This document shows, one piece after another, positions 1 to 4,593 of a stretch of DNA of 5,045 nt. The stretch spans positions 1 through 5,045 of the forward strand of contig JAJZLA010000161.1 in assembly GCA_021803845.1 (NCBI GenBank), read 5' to 3'. The translations under genes and the position numbers were made by a program. The first letter of the stretch is position 1. Each line of letters opens with the position of its first letter. The DNA is from a bacterium (GTDB lineage: Bacteria; SZUA-79; Acidulodesulfobacterales; Acidulodesulfobacteraceae). The notes beneath the pieces are model-generated. The model was given only the letters and a program-made list of their open reading frames with translations, was not told where the DNA came from and did not search any database.

Positions 1-39
1 CGTTTTTGTGAAGCTTTGGGATTCTATGAGGGTTTTTAA
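1..39 (+). CDS. C-terminal end of a probable GNAT N-acetyltransferase (partial)
   Basis: The window opens inside a reading frame that ends at TAA 37-39. The 12 visible residues read RFCEALGFYEGF. This resembles the C-terminal GNAT motif of the form 'A..FYEKLGF', which lies in the last strand and helix of the acetyl-CoA-dependent acetyltransferase fold. So little is visible that substrate and length are unknown, and the family call rests on this motif alone. A second, broken GNAT gene lies further downstream (972-1370). Confidence 0.45.
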   Translation, partial: RFCEALGFYEGF

Positions 40-97
40 AATATTTAATTGAGTTAACGTCATGAGTATATAATCATTTTAATTATAAAAATTATTC

Positions 98-120
98 ATT
101 TGATTCATTATAAATCAAAT
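98..120. promoter_or_regulatory. Palindrome overlapping the methyltransferase promoter, candidate operator
   Basis: ATTTGATT (98-105) and AATCAAAT (113-120) form a perfect 8-bp inverted repeat with a 7-nt spacer. The left arm contains the -35 hexamer TTGATT. A dyad over the -35 box is a usual place for a repressor to bind, so the gene may be regulated. The region is very AT-rich, which lowers the specificity of this reading. Confidence 0.4.
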
Positions 121-128
121 CTTATAAT
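100..128 (+). promoter_or_regulatory. Sigma70-like promoter for the methyltransferase
   Basis: TTGATT (100-105) and a perfect TATAAT (123-128) are separated by 17 nt. The start codon at 191 would lie about 55 nt downstream of the expected transcription start. No other promoter this good lies between the upstream stop at 39 and this gene. Confidence 0.6.
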
Positions 129-190
129 ATATTCAAGATATATTAAATTGATAACAATTCCATTATTATGATGTAAAACGGGGGTTAATT

Positions 191-982
191 ATGAAGCATA
201 ATTGGAATGCCGAAGATTACGCAAAGAATTCTCAATGCCAGTTGCAATTAGGCGAAGAACTTATCGAAAAACTTTCTTTAACCGGCAGTGAATCCTTACT
301 TGATATAGGCTGCGGAGACGGAAAAATAAGCGCAAAATTATCTAAGATACTAAAAAAAGGGGAAGTAGTCGGCATAGATGCATCCGAAAATATGATAAAT
401 TTAGCGTCAAAAGAATTTCCAAATGATAAATTTCAAAATCTGACATTTTATCGAATGGATGCAGGAGAGATTAACTTCTCTAAAAAATTCGATATTGCTT
501 TTTCTAATGCTTGTCTTCACTGGGTAAAAGACCATAGCGGCGTTCTTAGAAAAGTTCATGCCTGCCTTAAGCCGAAAGGCAGAATTTTATTTCAGATGGG
601 AGGACGCGGCAATGTGGACGAAGTTTTGAATGCCGTTAAATTAGTCCTGAACAAACCTGATTGGAGCAAGTATTTCGATAATTTCGTTACGCCGCATTAT
701 TTTTACGATATAAAAGACTACGAGATATGGCTTTCGGAAAATAATTTTAAGCCTCTGCGATTGGAATTAATTACAAAGAACATTAAACATGCCGGAGAAG
801 AAAGTTTTAAAGGCTGGCTAAGAACTACATGGTTTCCTTATACCGACCGCTTGCCGGAAACATTAAGGGGGACTTTTATTGACGAAGTATCGGAATCTTA
901 TAAAATAGACCATCCAGCAGATAAATCAGGCAATATCAATGTAAAAATGGTTCGCTTGGAGGTTGAAGCGTATGCCGTATAA
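191..982 (+). CDS. Class I SAM-dependent methyltransferase, trans-aconitate methyltransferase-like
   Basis: The 263-aa protein has a Rossmann-type methyltransferase domain. Motif I is LLDIGCGDGKI at about residues 36-46, the glycine-rich SAM-binding loop. The acidic residue of the second strand is D63 in VVGIDASENM, MDAGEI at 89-94 supplies a further cofactor contact, FDIAFSNACLHWV spans 100-112, and CLKPKGRILF spans 125-134. Domain order, the LHW motif and total length fit the Tam-like family, whose best-known member methylates trans-aconitate. Many relatives have other small-molecule substrates, so the substrate is not assigned. It is probably cytosolic, with no signal peptide. The start ATG 191 follows a G-run (ACGGGGG 179-184 plus 6 nt). 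The 3' end overlaps the start of the broken GNAT gene (ATG 972), so the two probably formed one operon. Confidence 0.85.
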   Translation: MKHNWNAEDYAKNSQCQLQLGEELIEKLSLTGSESLLDIGCGDGKISAKLSKILKKGEVVGIDASENMINLASKEFPNDKFQNLTFYRMDAGEINFSKKFDIAFSNACLHWVKDHSGVLRKVHACLKPKGRILFQMGGRGNVDEVLNAVKLVLNKPDWSKYFDNFVTPHYFYDIKDYEIWLSENNFKPLRLELITKNIKHAGEESFKGWLRTTWFPYTDRLPETLRGTFIDEVSESYKIDHPADKSGNINVKMVRLEVEAYAV

Positions 983-1370
983 ATCTAATTCAGATATTAT
1001 GCGTATAAAACTTTTGCACGACGATATATTGGTAATGTCAGACTGCCTTCTTATCAGTCATGTTTTAAAGAACTTGATTATGCCTTAAGAAAACGAGGCT
1101 GGCTTTCGGAGTATTTTGGCAAGCCCGATACCAAGTGTTACGCCGCCGAACATTCAGTAGAACTCATTGGATTTGCGATACTGTCCAAAACGTCTGAAAC
1201 GGGAGCCGAATTTAGAATTGCCTTAAAACCGGACAAAACAGGCAGTGGATATGGTAAAATAATTACGTTAATGGTTCTTAACGATGGATTTATTAATATG
1301 AAAATTAACATGGTTCATATTAAAGTCAAGAGGAAAATCTTTGGAGAGGCTTAAATACTGCGGTTTAAGG
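972..1370 (+). pseudogene. Broken GNAT-family N-acetyltransferase, frameshifted and truncated
   Basis: Translation would begin at ATG 972, 9 nt after GGAGG (958-962), overlapping the methyltransferase stop. This frame gives MPYKSNSDIMRIKL and then runs to an early stop. Coding resumes in the -1 frame from about 1013 (FARRYIGNVRLPSY onward) and continues to TAA 1352-1354. One missing T in the T-run 1012-1015 explains the switch. The middle part carries the acetyl-CoA-binding pattern in KPDKTGSGYGK (about 1232-1264) followed by a plausible helix. Near 1326-1340 the frame changes again: SLERLKYCGL, a typical GNAT C-terminal motif, is readable at 1338-1367 in the first frame. The gene then runs into the tRNA fragment without a normal end. 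Two frameshifts and a lost C-terminus indicate a dead gene. A sequencing error could explain one shift but hardly all three defects. Confidence 0.75.
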
Positions 1371-1420
1371 TGGTGCCGAGAGGCGGAATCGAACCGTCGA
1401 CACGAGGATTTTCAGTCCTG
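1371..1420 (-). other. 3' fragment of a tRNA-Phe gene (GAA anticodon), probable attL
   Basis: On the minus strand the fragment gives an anticodon stem-loop with CTGAAAATCC (anticodon GAA), the variable region GTGTC, the T-loop TTCGATT, the 3' acceptor strand and an encoded CCA (TGG at 1371-1373). Nothing beyond about 1420 resembles a D-arm or 5' acceptor strand. The tRNA-like sequence stops within the 5' side of the anticodon stem, where position 27 would no longer pair with 43. A 3' tRNA piece of about 50 bp with this break point is the classic product of tyrosine-recombinase integration in the anticodon region. One T-stem pair is A-C, so the copy may have drifted. It cannot be a functional tRNA. 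Confidence 0.85.
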
Positions 1421-1476
1421 CGATATAGCTTGTAAGATATTGAAATAATTAATAATATAGTACGGTATATTTTTTA

Positions 1477-1496
1477 TGTAGGGGTTTTTGTAGGGG
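1477..1496. repeat. Direct repeat TGTAGGGG x2 beside the att site, possible integrase arm sites
   Basis: TGTAGGGG occurs at 1477-1484 and again at 1489-1496, a 12-bp period, separated by TTTT. It lies about 55 bp inside the element from the tRNA fragment. Short direct repeats at such a distance are where tyrosine integrases place their N-terminal arm-binding domain. The role is inferred from position; only two copies are seen. Confidence 0.4.
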
Positions 1497-1497
1497 C

Positions 1498-1737
1498 TTA
1501 CTTATCTTTATATTCCGGCGGACGAGCTCCGATTAACGCAAAAAGATAACTTCTTATTTCTTTTACGCTGTCATTGACTTCTGAAATATCTGATTTAAGG
1601 TTCGTTTCAAGATGAGATATATCGGATTTAAGTTCTTTTATTTTATCGTCCGTTCTTTTCTCCGAAGCGCGTATAAATCCCCACGTTCCTAAAAGAATTG
1701 CAAATACGCTTGCAATAGCTGTTAAAATAATCTGCAT
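1498..1737 (-). CDS. Small membrane-anchored coiled-coil protein
   Basis: The 79-aa protein has a hydrophobic N-terminal segment (about residues 2-22) ending in FIRASEKR, whose positive charges suggest that the C-terminal part stays inside the cell. A charged coiled coil follows at about 27-66. LKSDIS recurs at 36-41 and 47-52, an 11-residue spacing typical of hendecad coiled coils. The end is GARPPEYKDK. The start ATG (1735-1737) follows AGAGGA on the minus strand at a good distance. It lies just inside the att site and 26 nt beyond the left 44-bp repeat, so it may be read from the XRE side. I do not recognise a family. Small single-pass coiled-coil proteins occur in phages (holin-like or spanin-like) and conjugative elements, but nothing here decides between these. 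Confidence 0.6.
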   Translation of the reverse strand: MQIILTAIASVFAILLGTWGFIRASEKRTDDKIKELKSDISHLETNLKSDISEVNDSVKEIRSYLFALIGARPPEYKDK

Positions 1738-1763
1738 ATTGTTATCCTCTATAATTAAATTTC

Positions 1764-1796
1764 AAAAGCACCGCAGGTTATCCACGCTTGCGGGGC
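1764..1796 (-). terminator. Hairpin with short T-run downstream of the XRE gene
   Basis: Read on the minus strand, CCGCA pairs with TGCGG, strengthened by an inner GG/CC pair around an ATAA loop with a 5-nt bulge and by an outer GC/GC pair across a mismatch. Only four T follow. It could be a weak terminator or attenuator between the XRE gene and the 79-aa gene. The bulge makes it less convincing than a textbook terminator. Confidence 0.4.
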
Positions 1797-1807
1797 TATT
1801 TGGGCAA
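1764..1807 (-). repeat. Left copy of a perfect 44-bp inverted repeat
   Basis: This stretch is the exact reverse complement of 3137-3180. In the orientation of transcription leaving the XRE gene it begins TTGCCCAAATAG and ends CTGCGGTGCTTTT. It is noticeably GC-richer than the flanking intergenic DNA. It carries TTATCCACG (1778-1786, plus strand), one base from the DnaA-box consensus TTATCCACA. It begins 57 nt after the XRE stop and ends 26 nt before the start of the 79-aa gene. Confidence 0.95.
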
Positions 1808-1864
1808 AGACTTAATTCTTTAATTCTTACTTTCAATATATCACAACTTTTTAAAAAAATAAAA

Positions 1865-2248
1865 CTAAATTATATCTTTAATCTTTGCTAAAAAATCGAT
1901 AGCGGCGTTTGTGATTTTTAATACTTTTTCGTTTTCGGTTTCGTAAATTTTTTTAATTTGGAATATATTTTTTTCCAACAAGATATTTTTATCGAATTCT
2001 TTGTTTTTTACGTCAGAAGCAGGCAATAATTCAACCGGATTAATATCGTAATAATCGGCAAGTTCATATATTAAATGAATCGGAATAGGAGTCTTGCCGT
2101 CTTCGTAACGACGAAGCGACTGATAGCCAATTGAAAACGTGTTCGCAATATGCAACTGCGAAAAGCCGAGCCGTTCCCTTGTTTCTTTTAGTCGTTTTCC
2201 AATTTCAACATAAATTTCGTTATCGATTTTCTCTACTTTCTTTTTCAT
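1865..2248 (-). CDS. XRE-family (Cro/CI-like) transcriptional regulator
   Basis: The 127-aa protein has an HTH_3 domain at about residues 16-75. IGKRLKETRERLGFSQ forms helix 1 and the start of helix 2, HIANTFSIGYQSLRRYEDGK includes the recognition helix and the RYEDG signature, and HLIYELADYYDINPVELL closes the five-helix fold. The C-terminal 50 residues are charged and helical, without the protease residues of LexA/CI-type repressors, so they probably serve dimerisation or partner binding. The start at 2246-2248 follows AGGGG with 9 nt spacing and is preceded by an extended -10 promoter. It faces away from the excisionase-like operon, the usual layout of an element's lysogeny-type repressor, and probably controls both its own promoter and the divergent one. 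Confidence 0.88.
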   Translation of the reverse strand: MKKKVEKIDNEIYVEIGKRLKETRERLGFSQLHIANTFSIGYQSLRRYEDGKTPIPIHLIYELADYYDINPVELLPASDVKNKEFDKNILLEKNIFQIKKIYETENEKVLKITNAAIDFLAKIKDII

Positions 2249-2269
2249 TTAATAAATCCCCTTTTTTCG

Positions 2270-2278
2270 ATTATACCA
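2270..2278 (-). promoter_or_regulatory. Extended -10 promoter for the XRE gene
   Basis: On the minus strand this reads TGGTATAAT, a perfect -10 hexamer with the TGn extension. The -35 position 17 nt upstream (2293-2298, TTACCT) is weak, which fits an extended -10 promoter. The TTTTGCATAA operator begins just beyond the -35 position. The same 9-mer forms the -10 of the divergent promoter. Confidence 0.65.
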
Positions 2279-2299
2279 TAAATGGCAACGTTAGGTAAA

Positions 2300-2319
2300 T
2301 TTTGCATAATTTTGCATAA
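2300..2319. promoter_or_regulatory. Tandem 10-bp repeat, candidate XRE operator
   Basis: TTTTGCATAA occurs twice without a gap (2300-2309, 2310-2319). The 10-bp period puts both copies on the same DNA face. It lies just upstream of the -35 position of the XRE promoter, as expected for autoregulation. A related, weaker TCTGCAATTC follows at 2331-2340. The assignment to the XRE protein is inferred from position. Confidence 0.5.
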
Positions 2320-2361
2320 ATTTTCCAAAATCTGCAATTCAAATATACCGTTTATATATAT

Positions 2362-2375
2362 AATATTATAATATT
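2362..2375. other. AT-rich tract with a perfect palindrome, middle of the divergent region
   Basis: AATATTATAATATT is its own reverse complement and sits in a nearly pure A/T stretch (about 2351-2385) between the two promoters. It could be an easily melted segment, or simply AT-rich spacer. No gene is seen between 2249 and 2537. Confidence 0.3.
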
Positions 2376-2399
2376 TATAACACTATATCAAGAGCCTAT

Positions 2400-2460
2400 T
2401 ATGACTGTAAATCATAGCTTTATGACTATAAGTAATAAAAAAGTATGACTAAAATAAAGA
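2400..2460 (+). repeat. Iteron-like direct repeats TATGACT upstream of the operon promoter
   Basis: TATGACTGTAA (2400), TATGACTATAA (2421) and TATGACTAAAA (2444) are spaced 21 and 23 bp apart, about two helical turns. A fourth partial match, TTGACTA, forms the -35 box at 2462. The first unit is also a dyad, TATGA and TCATA (2412-2416) around a 7-nt centre. The second is a degraded version (TAATA). Such an array could bind an activator or repressor of the operon or a replication initiator. No Rep protein is seen in the window. Confidence 0.55.
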
Positions 2461-2461
2461 C

Positions 2462-2489
2462 TTGACTATTTATTCAAAAATGGTATAAT
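2462..2489 (+). promoter_or_regulatory. Strong sigma70 promoter of the HTH/TraD-like operon
   Basis: TTGACT (2462-2467), a 16-nt spacer and TATAAT (2484-2489) preceded by TGG form a near-consensus extended -10 promoter. Transcription would start near 2496 and give a leader of about 40 nt ending in AAGGAGG (2521-2527). The TATGACT repeats run into its -35, so the promoter is likely regulated. Confidence 0.75.
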
Positions 2490-2537
2490 TAAATATAATA
2501 AATTTTAAAATATTATATTAAAGGAGGAAAAGACAAA

Positions 2538-2732
2538 ATGACAAAAACTAAAAAACAAATGTTGCAAATGGGTGAAGTCTTAAATTTTCTGGGAGTTACT
2601 AAGATGACGTTACGTAAAATGATGAGAGAGGGCGAAATCGACTATTTTCGCGTCGGAAAACAATATCGTTTTTCGATTAATGATATTGAAAATTACTTAA
2701 TCAAAAACAAAAATAAACCTGTTACGAGGTGA
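2538..2732 (+). CDS. Excisionase-like winged HTH DNA-binding protein (MerR-type HTH_17)
   Basis: The 64-aa protein is almost entirely one HTH_17 domain. MGEVLNFLGVTKMTLRKMM (about 11-29) contains the helix-turn-helix, and REGEIDYFRVGKQYRFSIND (30-49) is the wing with the characteristic 'G..V....R'. The family includes recombination directionality factors (Xis) that bend att DNA during excision, and small regulators of mobile-element genes. The start is set by AAGGAGG 2521-2527. Its stop is embedded in GAGGTGA, the ribosome binding site of the next gene 3 nt later, so translation is probably coupled. With an att site at the left, an excisionase role is attractive but unproven. It could instead regulate the transfer genes. 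Confidence 0.82.
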   Translation: MTKTKKQMLQMGEVLNFLGVTKMTLRKMMREGEIDYFRVGKQYRFSINDIENYLIKNKNKPVTR

Positions 2733-2735
2733 ATT

Positions 2736-3131
2736 ATGTTCGAGGAACTTAAAAATTCAATCAAAGAAGTTTCGCAAAAAATTAAAAATATAGATAAAAA
2801 AACTGCTGTAGATGAATATTTATCTTTGGTTAAACAAAAAGCAGAATTAGAAAAAAAATTAACGGATAAAAAAATTAAATTAATCGAAATGCAAAAAAAT
2901 AAAAAGGACAGAAGCCGCAGGGAACACGTTAAATTTTTAGCAGGTGGGATTATCGCAAAATATTATCCGAACATTTTTGAACTAAAAACAGATGAAGATA
3001 TAGAAAACGCAGTAAAAAAAGTTTTAAGAATCGAAAATCAAAATCAAGATTATTTTGAAATAAATGCCGACAAATTCGAAATAATCGAAAAAGACGGCGA
3101 GGAATACTATAAAGTAAAAAAACAAATTTAA
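2736..3131 (+). CDS. Coiled-coil protein, possible TraD/MobC-like relaxosome accessory factor
   Basis: This is a 131-aa lysine-rich protein with no signal peptide or membrane segment. Residues 1-55 are a predicted coiled coil. RSRREHVKFLAGGIIAKYY (59-77) resembles the 'RR....GG.' core of the TraD/MobC accessory proteins found beside MOBQ relaxases, which help the relaxase at oriT. The C-terminal part (83-131) is acidic and probably folds separately, with FEINADKFEIIEKDGEEYYKV reading like strands. It follows the HTH gene by 3 nt, using GAGGTGA 2726-2732, and ends 5 nt before the right 44-bp repeat, which separates it from the relaxase. The TraD-like call is based on this motif and the neighbours only. 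An unknown element-specific protein is the alternative. Confidence 0.5.
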   Translation: MFEELKNSIKEVSQKIKNIDKKTAVDEYLSLVKQKAELEKKLTDKKIKLIEMQKNKKDRSRREHVKFLAGGIIAKYYPNIFELKTDEDIENAVKKVLRIENQNQDYFEINADKFEIIEKDGEEYYKVKKQI

Positions 3132-3136
3132 TGTAG

Positions 3137-3180
3137 TTGCCCAAATAGCCCCGCAAGCGTGGATAACCTGCGGTGCTTTT
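3137..3180 (+). repeat. Right copy of the perfect 44-bp inverted repeat
   Basis: This is the exact reverse complement of 1764-1807. It starts 5 nt after the stop of the TraD-like gene and ends 25 nt before the relaxase ATG. The DnaA-box-like 9-mer lies on the minus strand at 3158-3166. Downstream similarity to the left copy fades through a shared TTTAAT and a nearby TAT toward the two start codons. Confidence 0.95.
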
Positions 3181-3183
3181 TTT
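3148..3183 (+). terminator. Bulged hairpin plus T7 at the end of the HTH/TraD-like operon
   Basis: CCGCA (3151-3155) pairs with TGCGG (3169-3173). Inner GG (3161-3162) and CC (3167-3168) close an ATAA loop, leaving a 5-nt bulge, and an outer GC/GC pair lies across a mismatch. Seven T (3177-3183) follow. It looks like an intrinsic terminator or attenuator before the relaxase. Because it lies wholly within the 44-bp repeat, it may also be a protein-binding hairpin such as an oriT structure. Confidence 0.5.
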
Positions 3184-3205
3184 AATCTATCTGGTTGGAG
3201 AAAAA

Positions 3206-4588
3206 ATGAAGATAGAACCCAGACACGATTTTAGCAATCACGACTGGAAGGAAAAATATTCAAGAGCTCCGAAAAAAAAAGAAAATGAATTAAGAATTTC
3301 TTCTGGAGTTGCACGAGGTAATTTTTCGGCGCATAAAGGCGGTTTTTCGGGGAATAAGACATGGTCGGTGATGGCGAGGGCGACGGTTTTTTCAGGCGTA
3401 AAAAATAGGGGCAGAGCGGCGGCGTTCGCTGAATATATAGAGAGAAAAGAAGAATGTATTTGCGCCGTCGGCGATCCTGAAGCCAAGAAAAAATTTGCAG
3501 AAATCGAAAAAAAATTACTATCGGAAAACCCGAATCGAGTTACACAAAGACAACTAACCATTCCCGTTCCGGTGGAATTTTTAAATAATGCAGATAAAAA
3601 TATGCAAAAGTTTGCTGAGCAGTTCGGCAAAAAATACTTCGACATCTGCGCAACATGGAATATGGCTTTACATCAGGGCGGAAAAGATATGAAGAACCCC
3701 CATATCCATATCATATTTAGCCCAGTTGACGCGGCGGGAAAAAATATAAGAGACTTATCGAAAAGCAATTATATGTTTTTGGACGCATTGAAGAAAGACG
3801 TTGGCCAGTTTTTACATAATGAACTTAGCGTGGAAATAAGAACTATCGATAAAAAACAAGCAAGGAAAAGGTATCCGCGGTGGGTGGTGGAGGCAGCGAA
3901 AAGAGCAGAAAAAGCGGAATTAGCGGGCGATAAAGGAGCTTTAAAGCAAGAATATATCAAGCGTTATCCGATTTTTGAAGAATTTATAAAAGAAAAAGAG
4001 AGGAAAAAGAAACTTCAAGAATTTAATGAATTAAAAAGCGAGGAAAAAAAATTCAACGAAAAGTTTAAAGACTTCGCAGAAAAAACTAAAAAAGTTTTCG
4101 ATAAAATAACGGGCAGCGAAGAAGCGAAAATTAAGGAAAAGGTTAAAGAAATTCAGGAGGGCAAGGATATGTGCTGGGAAAAAAAACAGAAAAACCAAGA
4201 ACCTACTAAAGAACCTGCTAAAGAAAAACCGGAACCGGAAAGCCAAAAACCACAATACAAAACCCAGAGGAAAAAAGAAATTGAATCCGAAATTAAAAAA
4301 ATAGATAAAATCAATGAAAAATTGAATAAAAAAATTAATTCACGCTGGTTCTCGGTTAAAGAAAAAGAACAATTAATCAGCGACAGGGAATATAACAATA
4401 TGCTTAAAATGGGGTTAGAATCAGAACTTCGTTCTATAGAAAAACCGTCAGTACCAAAACCGAAAATAGAAATACCAAAACCCGACGAAAATAAAAAATA
4501 TAGCGATGAATTACAAAAAATGCAACAGCATCAAGTATCTCAAGAATTTATTAAAAAAAATAATAACGAAAATAAATTAAAAAGGTGA
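3206..4588 (+). CDS. Divergent MobA/MobL-like (MOBQ-type) relaxase
   Basis: A relaxase of this type nicks one DNA strand at oriT through a tyrosine and pilots it into a recipient cell. In this 460-aa protein, GRAAAFAEYIER (69-80) matches motif I of MobA/MobL proteins, with Y77 as the likely nucleophile. NMALHQGGKDMKNPHIHIIF (152-171) matches the metal-binding motif, with H156, H166 and H168 as the three histidines. About 50 residues precede the catalytic core, more than usual. From about 215 on the protein is charged and helical, with an EP/KP-rich linker (331-351) and a second coiled coil. ATG 3206 is chosen because GGAG (3197-3200) lies 5 nt upstream. A GTG at 3173 lies inside the repeat and has no ribosome binding site. 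Its stop is embedded in the ribosome binding site of the next gene. Confidence 0.75.
   Translation: MKIEPRHDFSNHDWKEKYSRAPKKKENELRISSGVARGNFSAHKGGFSGNKTWSVMARATVFSGVKNRGRAAAFAEYIERKEECICAVGDPEAKKKFAEIEKKLLSENPNRVTQRQLTIPVPVEFLNNADKNMQKFAEQFGKKYFDICATWNMALHQGGKDMKNPHIHIIFSPVDAAGKNIRDLSKSNYMFLDALKKDVGQFLHNELSVEIRTIDKKQARKRYPRWVVEAAKRAEKAELAGDKGALKQEYIKRYPIFEEFIKEKERKKKLQEFNELKSEEKKFNEKFKDFAEKTKKVFDKITGSEEAKIKEKVKEIQEGKDMCWEKKQKNQEPTKEPAKEKPEPESQKPQYKTQRKKEIESEIKKIDKINEKLNKKINSRWFSVKEKEQLISDREYNNMLKMGLESELRSIEKPSVPKPKIEIPKPDENKKYSDELQKMQQHQVSQEFIKKNNNENKLKR
4155..4171 (+). promoter_or_regulatory. Internal ribosome binding site and in-frame ATG in the relaxase gene
   Basis: AGGAGG (4155-4160) lies 8 nt before ATG 4169, which is codon 322 in frame. 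Initiation here would give a separate 139-aa protein starting MCWEKKQKNQEP, made of the EP/KP linker and the C-terminal coiled coil. Its SD is stronger than that of the annotated relaxase start. It may be chance in AG-rich coding DNA. Confidence 0.4.
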
Positions 4589-4593
4589 TTATT

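Noticed and set aside
1005..1018. Programmed -1 frameshift in the GNAT gene at AAAACTTTTG
   Set aside because: The zero-frame codons do not fit the X XXY YYZ heptamer, and a second frameshift plus C-terminal loss point to decay.
1371..1480. Complete tRNA-Phe gene
   Set aside because: No D-arm or 5' acceptor strand follows the anticodon arm; only the 3' part is present.
3173..3205. GTG start extending the relaxase by 11 residues
   Set aside because: It lies inside the repeat hairpin without a ribosome binding site. ATG 3206 has GGAG 5 nt upstream.
2950..4398. Several minus-strand open frames lying across the TraD-like and relaxase genes
   Set aside because: Phe/Leu/Ser-rich translations are the antisense of lysine/glutamate-rich genes. 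They have no ribosome binding sites or domains.
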